Of a DNA stretch of 64,000 bases, positions 17,946-26,323 are shown piece by piece. A program made the translations under genes and the position numbers. Position 1 is the first letter of the stretch; each line of letters opens with the position of its first letter. This DNA is from Devosia sp. A16 (GTDB lineage Bacteria; Pseudomonadota; Alphaproteobacteria; Rhizobiales; Devosiaceae): positions 620,001-684,000 of the forward strand of contig NZ_CP012945.1 in NCBI RefSeq assembly GCF_001402915.1, in the 5' to 3' direction. The notes under the pieces were generated by a model, which did no database searches, was not told where the DNA came from, and was given only the letters and a program-made list of their open reading frames with translations.

Positions 17946-18062
17946 TCACGTTGTCCATAATCGAGGCAGTTGACCAATAACGAAGATGCCAATGGCAATC
18001 GCCAGGACGATCGCCAGCCAGGCAATGATCATCCAGCCAATGCCGTAGCGTCCCCTGAGCAT
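17946..18062 (-). CDS. 38-residue single-pass membrane protein
   Basis: This very short frame runs from the ATG at 18062 to a TGA at 17946. AGGAGGGG lies just upstream at good spacing, one of the strongest ribosome sites in the window. The product is a basic start (MLRGRYG), one hydrophobic helix (WMIIAWLAIVLAIAIGIFVI) and a short tail ending PRLWTT. It follows the same plan as the neighbouring small membrane proteins. Function unknown. Confidence 0.62.
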   Translation of the reverse strand: MLRGRYGIGWMIIAWLAIVLAIAIGIFVIGQLPRLWTT

Positions 18063-18656
18063 GCTTCCCCTCCTGCACGGTCAATTGGTCGCGCAAAAAC
18101 TCTAGTCGCTGCGCGCCGGCGACGCCAGCGGACCTTTAGGACAATGCCGTGGATCGTCGCGCCTGCGGTGCGACCCGCCGCTCCATTGCACCTCTCCCAG
18201 GAAGTCCACCTCGCCGGCTGCTCGCAATCTGCCGGTGGCGAGGATCGAACCCACCAAGACGGCTGCCACGCCGCCATGACCCTCCATGCCTCCCCCAAGC
18301 ATGCGTCCCCCCGATCGTGAGACGGAGGCCACCTCTCGACCAAGGGTGGCCTCCCGACCGGAGGCGGTGTGGACGCGATCCGATCGACATACGAGATTAA
18401 GGGAGCGCACGGCGCCGCCTATAACATTTGATAAGCTCCCCGCCTCTTGGCCGTACGGGGCGGCCGCCGAATCTGCTATGCGCACCGATGCGCGACTGTC
18501 CCCATGAATCGCAGTGGGCGCGACCCATGGCCGGCCCTCCGGCCCGTAAGTGCCGCCTGCCGCGCACGACCATGTTCGACTGCAAGTACTTGATGTTCAG
18601 CCCATTCTACAGCACCGGACCTCGGCGGAAGCCATACAGGGGCGGGAGTTGAAGGC
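18063..18656. other. 594-base gap between divergent genes, no gene recognised
   Basis: This stretch separates the 38-residue gene from the histidine kinase. It contains overlapping frames on both strands (for example 18102-18485 minus) without ribosome sites or family resemblance. It must hold the promoters of both flanking genes, but I cannot place them with confidence. Confidence 0.4.
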
Positions 18657-19943
18657 ATGACGCTGGATTTCGACACGCTGCATGTCGTGGCCCTCCTGAA
18701 CACCACCATCCTGATGATCGTCTTCGCCGGGGTGCTGTGGGCGTACCGGTCCCTTTCGGCGACAAGGTATTGGCTGTTTTCGCTCATCCTGCCGGCGCTA
18801 GGGACGGTGTTGCTGGCGATCGGCATGGCGACGGGTTCCGATCCCACGGCATCGTTGGGCAGCTGGGTGTTCGGAACGGCCTATCTGCTGGCGTGGCAGG
18901 GCGTTCGCGTCTTCTATGACAAGCCGCCCGCGTGGCGAGGCGCCATCATCATCCTGGCGCTGGGCGCCGCAGTGATGGGTGTCGTACTTGGCCATATGCG
19001 CCCTGCGCAGAATATTGCGCTCGCGGCTGTGCAGATCGCGTTCATCGCGCCACTGATGCTGACCATCCTGCGCCATCCGCTGCGCGCCGGCGGCATCGTT
19101 GTTCTCGGCGGCGTGGCGCTCGCTGTGGCAGGCAACATCGCGGAGGCGCTCGCCAGCACGAGCAGGCTGGATGCGTCGTGGCCGGCACCCGACGGCGCGC
19201 TGGCGGCATGGTTCTACCTTGCCGTCATCGTCGGGGGTGGCGTCTCTTATATCGGCTTCGCGCTCATGGCCTTCGATCGCGTCCGCACCCAGCAGCGGGA
19301 CTTCGTCGCCATGGTGACGCACGAATTCCGCGCCCCCCTGGGCGTCATCGCCGCCGTCGCCGACAATCTCGCGCTCTCGGCCCCCACCGAAACCGATGAC
19401 GTCAGGCTGCGCGCCGCTCGGATCCAGCGCACGGTCAGGCGCATGTCCATGCTGATCGACAATATCTTCACCGGCGATCGGCTCGATACCTGGCAGGCGC
19501 CGTTCGCCGTCGAGGCGCCCCTCGATCTCAACGACGTGCTCCGTGGCCTTGAAGCGGAAAACGAAGCCGCGGGGACCGTCAGCTTCGTCCATGCCGATGC
19601 GGCACCGGTCAAGGGCGACCGGAAGCTGCTGGAGATCGCGCTGCTGAACCTGATCCAGAACGCGCTGAAATACTCTGCGGCGGGCAGTCCGGTGACGGTC
19701 CGGCTGTCGACCGACAAAACACATGTCCGGGTCACCGTCACCGATTGCGGACCGGGCATCCCGGCTGAGGATCGCGAGCGGATCTTCCTCAAGTATTACC
19801 GGTCGGAAGGTCAGCGGCCGGACGGCTCCGGCCTGGGCCTCTACATTTCTCGCGCCATTGCGCGCCAGCACGGCGGCGATCTGACCCTCGTGGCCAGCGG
19901 CCCCGGCGGCTCGACCTTCTGCCTCGCGCTGCCCGTGGCTTAG
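18657..19943 (+). CDS. orphan sensor histidine kinase with 7-TM N-terminal domain
   Basis: This 428-residue inner-membrane kinase has about seven hydrophobic segments in residues 10-205, then the H-box FVAMVTHEFRAPLGVI (H222), the N-box NLIQNALKYS (N335), and the G boxes DCGPGIP and GSGLGLY. All key residues are intact. No PAS or HAMP domain is visible and the periplasmic loops are short, so a membrane or intramembrane signal is likely. No response regulator lies beside it. It may sense the stress that the neighbouring small membrane proteins respond to (inference). Confidence 0.88.
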   Translation: MTLDFDTLHVVALLNTTILMIVFAGVLWAYRSLSATRYWLFSLILPALGTVLLAIGMATGSDPTASLGSWVFGTAYLLAWQGVRVFYDKPPAWRGAIIILALGAAVMGVVLGHMRPAQNIALAAVQIAFIAPLMLTILRHPLRAGGIVVLGGVALAVAGNIAEALASTSRLDASWPAPDGALAAWFYLAVIVGGGVSYIGFALMAFDRVRTQQRDFVAMVTHEFRAPLGVIAAVADNLALSAPTETDDVRLRAARIQRTVRRMSMLIDNIFTGDRLDTWQAPFAVEAPLDLNDVLRGLEAENEAAGTVSFVHADAAPVKGDRKLLEIALLNLIQNALKYSAAGSPVTVRLSTDKTHVRVTVTDCGPGIPAEDRERIFLKYYRSEGQRPDGSGLGLYISRAIARQHGGDLTLVASGPGGSTFCLALPVA

Positions 19944-19981
19944 CCCGCTGAAACTCCGGCGGCAGGTGCAGCGTTGCTGCC

Positions 19982-20068
19982 CTTGCAACCGGCATCCGGT
20001 TGCCGGCGGAGCCGCCACACGCGTCCACACCGCCGTCCCCGGTGGCTCCGCCGTTATTTTGTTGCAAG
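19982..20068 (+). terminator. nested inverted repeats after the histidine kinase, likely terminator
   Basis: An outer pair CTTGCAAC (19982-19989) and GTTGCAAG (20061-20068) encloses an inner pair GGCGGAGCC (20005-20013) and GGCTCCGCC (20044-20052). GTTATTTTG follows the inner stem. The rest of the gap to 20383 shows no gene. Confidence 0.45.
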
Positions 20069-20383
20069 ACCTCGATGCCCGGCAAACGAGTTTGCGGACC
20101 GGGTCGCGACGAGCGTCCACCACCGCCACTGCGCGGTTCCTCCGGCCCGCAACCAAGTGCCCCGACCCAAGTTTAAGAGCCCGACAACGCGCCCGGAGCA
20201 AACGGCTCCGCGCCTAGTCACGACCGCATCGTAAACCTTTGATTTTGCTGACAAATATGGTCACGAGCGTGTCAGCATCAGACTGCTAGCGTCAGCCTCA
20301 GCTTGCCGGGGTCCGTCTGGACTCGTGGCTGCTGGGACATGGCGCGACGACGCCCAGCCCTGAAAACAATGGAGGAAAAAACC

Positions 20384-21826
20384 GTGAAGAAGTTCTCCCT
20401 GCTCGCAAGCCTCGCAACGGCGGTGCTGCTGACCGCAGCGCCTGTGGCGCTACAACTGCCGGTGGCCGGCATCTCGGCCTATGCCCAGGAGGCCAAGGTC
20501 AGTTTCAGTGTTTTCTTCAAGGACCTGAAACCGCACGGCGTATGGGTCAAGCACGCCAAGTACAAGTATGTCTTCTGCCCCAGGGTGGACGCCGACTGGC
20601 GCCCCTACACCAACGGTCACTGGATTTTCATCAAGGACCGCGGCTGGTATTTCGACTCCGACGAGCCCTTCGCCTGGGCGGTCTATCACTATGGTCGCTG
20701 GGTCGATGACGACCGCATCGGCTGGTGCTGGGTCCCGGGCAATCACTGGGCGCCGGCCTGGGTGAGCTGGCGGCGCAGCAAGGACCATATCGGCTGGGCC
20801 CCGCTGCCTCCCGAAAATGACGGCTTCCAGATCAACATCAAGGTCACCGTCGGCGAGCCGCCGGAGCGTGACTGGGTATTCGTGCCGGTCCGCTCGTTCC
20901 TCGAGCCCGACCTGCGGGTGACGGTGATCGTTGCCGATCGCGATCCCGAGATCTTCCGACGCACCGAATTCGTCGGCCCGGTGGTGGTCCAGAACAATGT
21001 GGTGATCAACAACATCATCGACATCGACTTCATCCAGCAGCAGACCAACCAGCAGGTCACGGTGGTTAACGCGCAGACGACGACAGATCCTGCCAAGGTG
21101 ACGACCGACGCCTCGGCGGGCACCATCCAGGTTTTCGCACCGACCGTCGAGGAGCCCAAGAACGACGAAGCGCCGCCCGAAGCGGTCGAACCGGAACAGG
21201 CCCAGCAGGAACTCGGCAAGCCCGAAGCGCCCGCCGACGGCCAGGCTGCACCCGCGGAGGGTGCTGCGCCTGCCGAAGGCCAGGCTGCACCAGCCGATGG
21301 TGCCGCCCCTGCCGAAGGTCAGGCTGCCCCGGCCACCGAGTGTCCGGAAGGCCAGCAGCTGGTGGATGGAAAGTGCGTCCCTGCCGCCGCCAAGCCCGCG
21401 GAGGAACAGCCCGCTAAGCCGGCCGCTGAACAGCCCGCCGAGCAGAAGCCGGCCGAGCAGAAGCCCGCCGAAGGCGCGGCTCCCGCCGACCAGAACGCCG
21501 CGCCCGCCGAACAGGCGCCTGCGGCCGAACCGAAAAAGCCTGCGGATGAACCGGCCAAGTGCCCTGAGGATCAGGAACTGGTCGACGGCAAGTGCGTCCC
21601 GGTGAAGGCCAAGGAGCAGCCAGCCGAGCAGCCTGCAGCCCAGCAGCCGGCGGCCGACCAGCCGGCTGAAGCGGCACCGGCCGAAAAAGCCAAGCCGGCC
21701 GATGAGCAGGCCGCCCCCGCCGAAGAGGCCAAGCCCAACGACAAGCAGCCGCCCTGCCCCGAGGGCCAGCAGTTGGTGAAGGGCAAGTGCGTCCCGATCG
21801 AGGGCGAGGCTGCTCCGGCGCAATAA
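20384..21826 (+). CDS. exported DUF6600-like protein with Pro/Ala/Glu-rich tail and three Cys modules
   Basis: This protein has about 480 residues. GGAGGAAAAAACC precedes the GTG at 20384, giving a clean Sec signal (KKFSLLASLATAVLLTAAP...AYAQE); the ATG at 20369 overlaps that site. Residues around 35-160 are rich in W and Y (HGVWVKHAKYKYVF, YGRWVDDDRIGWCWVPG, WVSWRRSKDHIGWAPLPP), as in DUF6600/FecR-like envelope proteins. The C-terminal half is low-complexity A/P/E/Q sequence carrying three CPEGQQLVDGKCVP-type modules. It is likely periplasmic or surface-located; function unknown. Confidence 0.8.
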   Translation: MKKFSLLASLATAVLLTAAPVALQLPVAGISAYAQEAKVSFSVFFKDLKPHGVWVKHAKYKYVFCPRVDADWRPYTNGHWIFIKDRGWYFDSDEPFAWAVYHYGRWVDDDRIGWCWVPGNHWAPAWVSWRRSKDHIGWAPLPPENDGFQINIKVTVGEPPERDWVFVPVRSFLEPDLRVTVIVADRDPEIFRRTEFVGPVVVQNNVVINNIIDIDFIQQQTNQQVTVVNAQTTTDPAKVTTDASAGTIQVFAPTVEEPKNDEAPPEAVEPEQAQQELGKPEAPADGQAAPAEGAAPAEGQAAPADGAAPAEGQAAPATECPEGQQLVDGKCVPAAAKPAEEQPAKPAAEQPAEQKPAEQKPAEGAAPADQNAAPAEQAPAAEPKKPADEPAKCPEDQELVDGKCVPVKAKEQPAEQPAAQQPAADQPAEAAPAEKAKPADEQAAPAEEAKPNDKQPPCPEGQQLVKGKCVPIEGEAAPAQ

Positions 21827-21835
21827 CCCCTGAGG

Positions 21836-21860
21836 AGCGGCGGGGCTCAGCCCCGCCGCT
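21836..21860 (+). terminator. strong hairpin after the DUF6600-like gene
   Basis: AGCGGCGGGGCT and AGCCCCGCCGCT form a perfect 12-bp stem around one base, ten bases after the stop codon. No T-run follows, so termination may depend on the second hairpin at 21961. Confidence 0.55.
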
Positions 21861-21960
21861 TCCGCACTCCCGGGTGGGCGCGGCGGCTCGCAGTCCGTTC
21901 ACCGACACCCAACCGGGTGATAGCCCGGCCGCCTCCGGCTCCCTTGGTCCGGAGAGAGGA

Positions 21961-22004
21961 GATCCGGCGGACCTTCGCTGCGCGCCAGGGAGGTCCGCCG
22001 GATC
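21961..22004 (+). terminator. 14-bp stem-loop followed by GTTTTC
   Basis: GATCCGGCGGACCT (21961-21974) pairs perfectly with AGGTCCGCCGGATC (21991-22004), with a 16-base loop and then GTTTTC. This fits a Rho-independent terminator for the gene ending at 21826. The remaining gap to 22279 holds a REP-like repeat and no gene that I can see. Confidence 0.6.
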
Positions 22005-22110
22005 GTTTTCTGGAAAACTGCACATATGGGTCATCGCCGACGCGAAATGAATGAAGGGCACCTGCAGGGCGCCCTTTCTCGTTCCGGGCGCGGGGCGACA
22101 CCTCAAACGG

Positions 22111-22135
22111 AGGTTCCCGCTTTCGCGGGAATGAC
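22111..22135. repeat. REP-like dispersed palindrome (copy 1)
   Basis: The core TCCCGCTTTCGCGGGA with flanking AGGT and ATGAC recurs at 33317, 33620 and 49475, always in gaps between genes. The core forms a 6-bp stem with a TTTC loop. Confidence 0.7.
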
Positions 22136-22279
22136 TCCGTGGGTGAACGCAGGCTCGTGGCTGCAGCTTGTCAGCCCCAACCGCCGGCTGTCGCGATCGG
22201 CGACCCAGCCTGTCCCTCGATTGGATAGATCGGTAGCAATGCCGTTAACGCGACATTTTCTGAACCTCGGCTAACCTCG

Positions 22280-23617
22280 TTGTATTCGTCAGCCGTGCCC
22301 CGGCACCGCTTCATCCAACCCCAGTCGGATGCACCAGTGAGTTCCTCCTCGGCCGCGCTCGACACATCGCCGCTCGAGGCGGCCCGCCGGCAGAATGCTC
22401 TGGCGCTGCTGCTCTTGCTGTGCACCGCCTTCGCCTTCGCCCTGCGCTTCGTCTTCTCGTCCGAGTTGATGAACCAGGTCGTCGCCTATACGACCGAAGC
22501 CGGCGCCTTCTACGAGAAGCTGCATTTCGGCACCTATGCGGTATTGCTGCTGCTGCCCTTGGCGCTGTTCGGCCGGCCGTTCATCCTGCAGGGCGACGAG
22601 ATCGGCAAGTTCCGGGCGCTGGTGCGCTACAGCGCGCTGCTGCTGGTGCTCGTGCTGTTCATGTTCTTTACCGGACGGGCCGGATCGTCGGTGCTGCTGA
22701 TCGACACCTATCTGGTCGCCGGCGCCGCCGGCCTCGTCATGCTGGCGCAGAACCCCAGCGCGCGGCGCCTGCTCGGCGACGTGACCCTCGGCCTGCTGAT
22801 CCTCAGCGCCGTCATCGGCATCGTCGAAGCCGTGACCCAGCATCGCATCATGCCTTACAACGCGGTGGAGCTGGTGTTTCGCCCGGTCGGCCTCTCCGAC
22901 CATCCGCTGGCGCTCGGCGCCACCTGCGCCACCGCCGTCGGCTTCGTGGCGCTGACGCGCTGGAAGGTCTGGATCCGGGTGGCCGCGATCGCCGTGCTGT
23001 TCATCGGCGCCGCCGCCTCCGGGGCGCGCATGGCGCTGCTGGTCACCGTCATCGAGATCTTCGCGCTCATCCTGCTGGTGCCCTGGCCGCGCCTCACGCC
23101 GCGCCATCAGCGCCAGGCCAAGCTGGCAGTGCTGCTGGTGACCCTGGGCGGCGGCGCCGTGCTGACCGCGGTGATGCTCGCGGCGGGCCTCCTCAGCCGC
23201 TTCACCAGCACCCTGTTCGATGAGAACTTCTTCGTCCGCGTCAGCATCTACGACGTGTTCAACTATGTCAGCTGGCAGCAGGTGATGTTCGGCATGGATG
23301 GCACCGAGCTGGTGCGGATCGTGCAGCAGAAGCTGCACATGCCCACCATCGAGAGTGCCCAGGTGGTTCTGGTGCTGCTGTTCGGCCTGCCGGTGGCGCT
23401 GCTGTTCGCCTGGCTGGTGATCGCCATGCTGTGGCGCATGCTGCGCCATGCGGCGCCCGCCGCCTGGATCGGCGTCGGGGCAACGCTGGCGGCGGCGCTC
23501 TCCAACAACACGCTCTCGTCCAAGACCCCGATCGTCATGATGATGATCGTGCTGGTGCTGGCCTACAACTCCAATGGCATCAAACTCGCACCGGCCTCGA
23601 GCTCCCCTCGCCCGTGA
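22280..23617 (+). CDS. polytopic membrane protein, O-antigen polymerase/VpsF-like
   Basis: The protein has about 445 residues and roughly ten to twelve hydrophobic segments. A central stretch with RHRIMPYNAVELVFRPVGLSDHPLALG-like sequence followed by SGARMALL is reminiscent of Wzy/O-antigen ligase or VpsF-type polysaccharide proteins. The start is uncertain: a TTG at 22280 opens the frame, and the GTG at 22337 is an alternative; neither has a good ribosome site. Such proteins polymerise or ligate lipid-linked sugar units at the periplasmic face. The CelD-like gene nearby supports a surface-polysaccharide role. Function assigned by inference. Confidence 0.62.
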   Translation: MYSSAVPRHRFIQPQSDAPVSSSSAALDTSPLEAARRQNALALLLLLCTAFAFALRFVFSSELMNQVVAYTTEAGAFYEKLHFGTYAVLLLLPLALFGRPFILQGDEIGKFRALVRYSALLLVLVLFMFFTGRAGSSVLLIDTYLVAGAAGLVMLAQNPSARRLLGDVTLGLLILSAVIGIVEAVTQHRIMPYNAVELVFRPVGLSDHPLALGATCATAVGFVALTRWKVWIRVAAIAVLFIGAAASGARMALLVTVIEIFALILLVPWPRLTPRHQRQAKLAVLLVTLGGGAVLTAVMLAAGLLSRFTSTLFDENFFVRVSIYDVFNYVSWQQVMFGMDGTELVRIVQQKLHMPTIESAQVVLVLLFGLPVALLFAWLVIAMLWRMLRHAAPAAWIGVGATLAAALSNNTLSSKTPIVMMMIVLVLAYNSNGIKLAPASSSPRP

Positions 23618-23705
23618 GGGAGGGGTTCGGATGGGGGCGGGAATGGTGAGGCGGTCGCGGTGCTGACTTCACCACCCCCTCCCTCAATCCCTCCCCTCTA
23701 GGGCA

Positions 23706-23987
23706 GGGCTATGGCATATGAAGCACCGACAGTAGTTGGAGTGCCTTCTCCCCTTGTGGTCAGCGGACGAGGGCAAAGCCCTCGCCGCGAGGTGCCCGAA
23801 GGGCGGATGAGGGGTCCGCGCAACGAAGTGTAGCGCGACCTGAGCGTAGCGAGGGGCGACTGGGTACGCGGAGAGAACCCCTCATCCGGCCTTCGGCCAC
23901 CTCGCGGCGAGGGCTTTGCCCTCGTCCGCTGACCACAAGGGGAGAAGGCAAGAGGTGCCCTCCAAAGCCATATGCGATAGCCCTACC
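23706..23987. repeat. 282-bp composite inverted repeat between genes
   Basis: The left arm, about 23742-23814, and the right arm, about 23877-23950, are nearly identical inverted copies including GAGGGCAAAGCCCTCG. The similarity extends outward through AGGGCTAT-GCATATG on both sides. The 582-base gap (23618-24199) holds no gene I can support. The element can fold into one long hairpin and belongs to the class also seen at 33372, 51948, 56832, 58282 and 63252. Confidence 0.75.
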
Positions 23988-24199
23988 CTCAAGGAGGGAA
24001 GCGATCGCGTCATCTCCCGAGGTTCGTCTGATCGTCCCGCGCGCGTGAGGCGTGGATGAGGCGGTCGCGGTGGGCAAGCGAGCACGGCGCAACGTCTCCC
24101 CCCGCGCCCATACATTAAGGACGATTCGACTCCGAACGGGCATCCGGCGCGCTGCTCTGGCATCTTCCGGCCAGATATTGAGATCCTCCCGAGGACGCG

Positions 24200-25198
24200 A
24201 TGCTTTCGGACTTCGTCGATCTTGTCGCCGGCAAGCTGGTCAACGCCGTGACCGGCGAGAACGGCATCACGCTGCTGATCCTGTTCGCCACGGCTTTCAT
24301 CAGCGCGCTCGTCGCCTACTGGCGCACCGTCGAGCACAAGTCCTTCGCCGATTTCTTCAGCTTCGCGCTGCCCAAGGAGGTGATCATGCACCCCTCGGCG
24401 CGCGCCGACCTCATGTTCTACATCACCAAGCGGTTGATCATGCCGGTGCTGCTGATCCCCGCCGGCATCGTCTTCGTGGCGCTGGTTGGCTACGGCACCA
24501 ACCAGTTGATCAGCTTCGTGTTCCAGATTCACGGTCCGCTGCTCGAGGGCCAGACGCCCTGGTGGGTGCTGGTGCTGTTCACTCTCTCGATGCTGCTCGC
24601 CTACGACATCTCGTATTACCTCTACCATGTCGCCCAGCACAAAATCCCGTTCCTGTGGGAGCTGCACAAGGTGCACCACTCGGCCGAGGTGCTGGTGGGC
24701 ATCACCAAGGACCGCGTGCACCCGCTCGATGACCTGATGAACCGCATGTGGGATGGCGTCATCCCCGGCATCTGCTTCGGCATCTGGAGCATCATCGCGC
24801 TCGACCCGGTCGAGCTCACCGTGTTCGGCATCAATGTCTATGCCATGCGCAACCTGCTGATGATGGATTTCGTCCGCCACACCCACTACAAGATTTCGTT
24901 CGGGCCGCTCGACAACTACATCCTGTCGCCGCACTGGCACCAGCTGCACCACAGCGCCGACCCGCGCCACTACGACAAGAATTTCGGCCTGCTGCTGTCG
25001 GTCTGGGATCGCATGTTCGGCACCGCCTTCGTCCCCGATCCGGACGAGGAGATGAAGTTCGGCCTGCTCGACCGCGACAAGGACGACTACCAGTCGCTGT
25101 TCGGGCTCTACCTGTTGCCGCTGAGGAAAATGGCCGGCCATGTCGCCGGCTGGCTCGGCCGCCGCCGCCCGCCCGCCAAGGAGCCGACGCAGCCATGA
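24200..25198 (+). CDS. sterol desaturase/fatty acid hydroxylase family protein
   Basis: This 332-residue inner-membrane di-iron enzyme has a complete histidine set: H143xxxH147 (YHVAQH), H156xxHH160 (HKVHH) and H245xHxxHH251 (HWHQLHH), plus H227 and H229 in RHTHY. GAGGA sits before the ATG at 24200. Members hydroxylate or desaturate fatty acids, sterols, carotenoids or alkylglycerols with O2. Its stop overlaps the start of the CelD-like acyltransferase as ATGA, so the two act together, perhaps modifying a lipid carrier or acyl group of an envelope polymer (inference). Confidence 0.88.
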   Translation: MLSDFVDLVAGKLVNAVTGENGITLLILFATAFISALVAYWRTVEHKSFADFFSFALPKEVIMHPSARADLMFYITKRLIMPVLLIPAGIVFVALVGYGTNQLISFVFQIHGPLLEGQTPWWVLVLFTLSMLLAYDISYYLYHVAQHKIPFLWELHKVHHSAEVLVGITKDRVHPLDDLMNRMWDGVIPGICFGIWSIIALDPVELTVFGINVYAMRNLLMMDFVRHTHYKISFGPLDNYILSPHWHQLHHSADPRHYDKNFGLLLSVWDRMFGTAFVPDPDEEMKFGLLDRDKDDYQSLFGLYLLPLRKMAGHVAGWLGRRRPPAKEPTQP

Positions 25199-26307
25199 AC
25201 GCGCATACCCCGATCGAGGCGCTGCTCGAAGAGCGGTTCGAGCTCGTCGACAGCGAGGCGCGCCTTGCCGCCATCGAGCCCGCCTGGAGCGCGCTGTGGC
25301 GGCGTGGGCCGGGCCTGCTGTTCCACACGCATGCCTGGGTCGCCGCCTGGTGGCGCACGGTTCCGGGCCGCGATGGCCGGCAGTTGCGCATCGGGCTGAT
25401 CTGGCGCGGCGACGAGCTGCTGGCCATCCTGCCGCTCGCCATCCAGCGGCGCAAAGGCCTGCGCTTTCTCGAATGGGCCGCCAATGACTGCACCGACTAC
25501 CCCGATATCCTGCTCGATCCGCGCTGTCCCGCCGCTGCGGTGACCCGGCTCTGGCACGAGGTGGTGGCGGCCGGCGGGTTCGATCTCTATTTCCTCAACC
25601 GGCTGCGCCCGCACGCGAAATTCCGCGCCCTGCTCGATGCGCCCGATGGCCTGCGCCTCGCCGCCAACCACCGCACCGAAACCTGTTCGCAGGTGGTGGG
25701 AGACTGGACGGCGGGCGCGCAGTGGTTCGACCAGCAATCCAAGAAGACCCGGCAGAACTATCGCCGCGGCGTGAAGACGCTGGAGGAAAGCGGCGAGCTG
25801 GTGTTCCGCCTGCTGCCGCCCGACGCCCCGGTGGCGCCGGTGCTCGACCGCCTCGCCGCGCTCAAGCGGCAGTGGCTGGCCGACAGCGGCCGTGTCTCGC
25901 CGCTGTTCGATGCCGGCGCCCCTGCCCTGCCGGCGCTGGTCGAGGTGCTGGCCAAGGCCGGCGCGTTGCGCATCTTCGTGCTTGAATGCAACGGCGCGAT
26001 CATCGCCATCTCGCTCAACTTCGTCGACGACGATACGCTGATGGCCTTCCTCACTAGCTACGATCCGAAGTTCGAGCGCGGCTCGCCCGGCATGGTGCTG
26101 CTGATGGATTACGTGCAGTGGTCGATCGACCAGGGGCTCAAGGGCGTGGATTTCCTCTGCGGCGAAGAACCCTTCAAGGAAAAGTTCGCTACCCGCTCGA
26201 CCAGGCTCGCCTCGGTGATGGGTCCGCGCACCCTCAAAGGCCGCCTCGCCATGCTGGTCGACCGGCTGCGCCAGCGCTGGCAATCACGGACAGAGCGGGC
26301 GGTTTAG
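25195..26307 (+). CDS. GNAT-fold acyltransferase, CelD/BcsL family
   Basis: This 370-residue protein has an N-terminal half typical of CelD/BcsL proteins (WSALWRRGPGLLFHTHAWVAAWW, ILPLAIQRRKGLRFLEWA) and a C-terminal GNAT-like half (LECNGAIIAISLNFVDDDTLMAFLTSYDP, then GVDFLCGEEPFKEKFA). The family is found in cellulose, capsule and exopolysaccharide loci and is thought to acylate sugars. Its start overlaps the hydroxylase stop. It ends 17 bases before the convergent permease remnant. Confidence 0.8.
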   Translation: MNAHTPIEALLEERFELVDSEARLAAIEPAWSALWRRGPGLLFHTHAWVAAWWRTVPGRDGRQLRIGLIWRGDELLAILPLAIQRRKGLRFLEWAANDCTDYPDILLDPRCPAAAVTRLWHEVVAAGGFDLYFLNRLRPHAKFRALLDAPDGLRLAANHRTETCSQVVGDWTAGAQWFDQQSKKTRQNYRRGVKTLEESGELVFRLLPPDAPVAPVLDRLAALKRQWLADSGRVSPLFDAGAPALPALVEVLAKAGALRIFVLECNGAIIAISLNFVDDDTLMAFLTSYDPKFERGSPGMVLLMDYVQWSIDQGLKGVDFLCGEEPFKEKFATRSTRLASVMGPRTLKGRLAMLVDRLRQRWQSRTERAV

Positions 26308-26323
26308 AGCCCCACGCTCCCCT

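Noticed and set aside
18240-18275. GGATCGAACCCACC resembling the T-arm of a tRNA on the minus strand
   Set aside because: No acceptor, anticodon or D-arm can be placed around it; a single T-loop-like string is not enough.
18102-18485. 127-codon minus-strand frame in the gap before the histidine kinase
   Set aside because: No ribosome site, no family resemblance, and several overlapping frames of equal length exist there.
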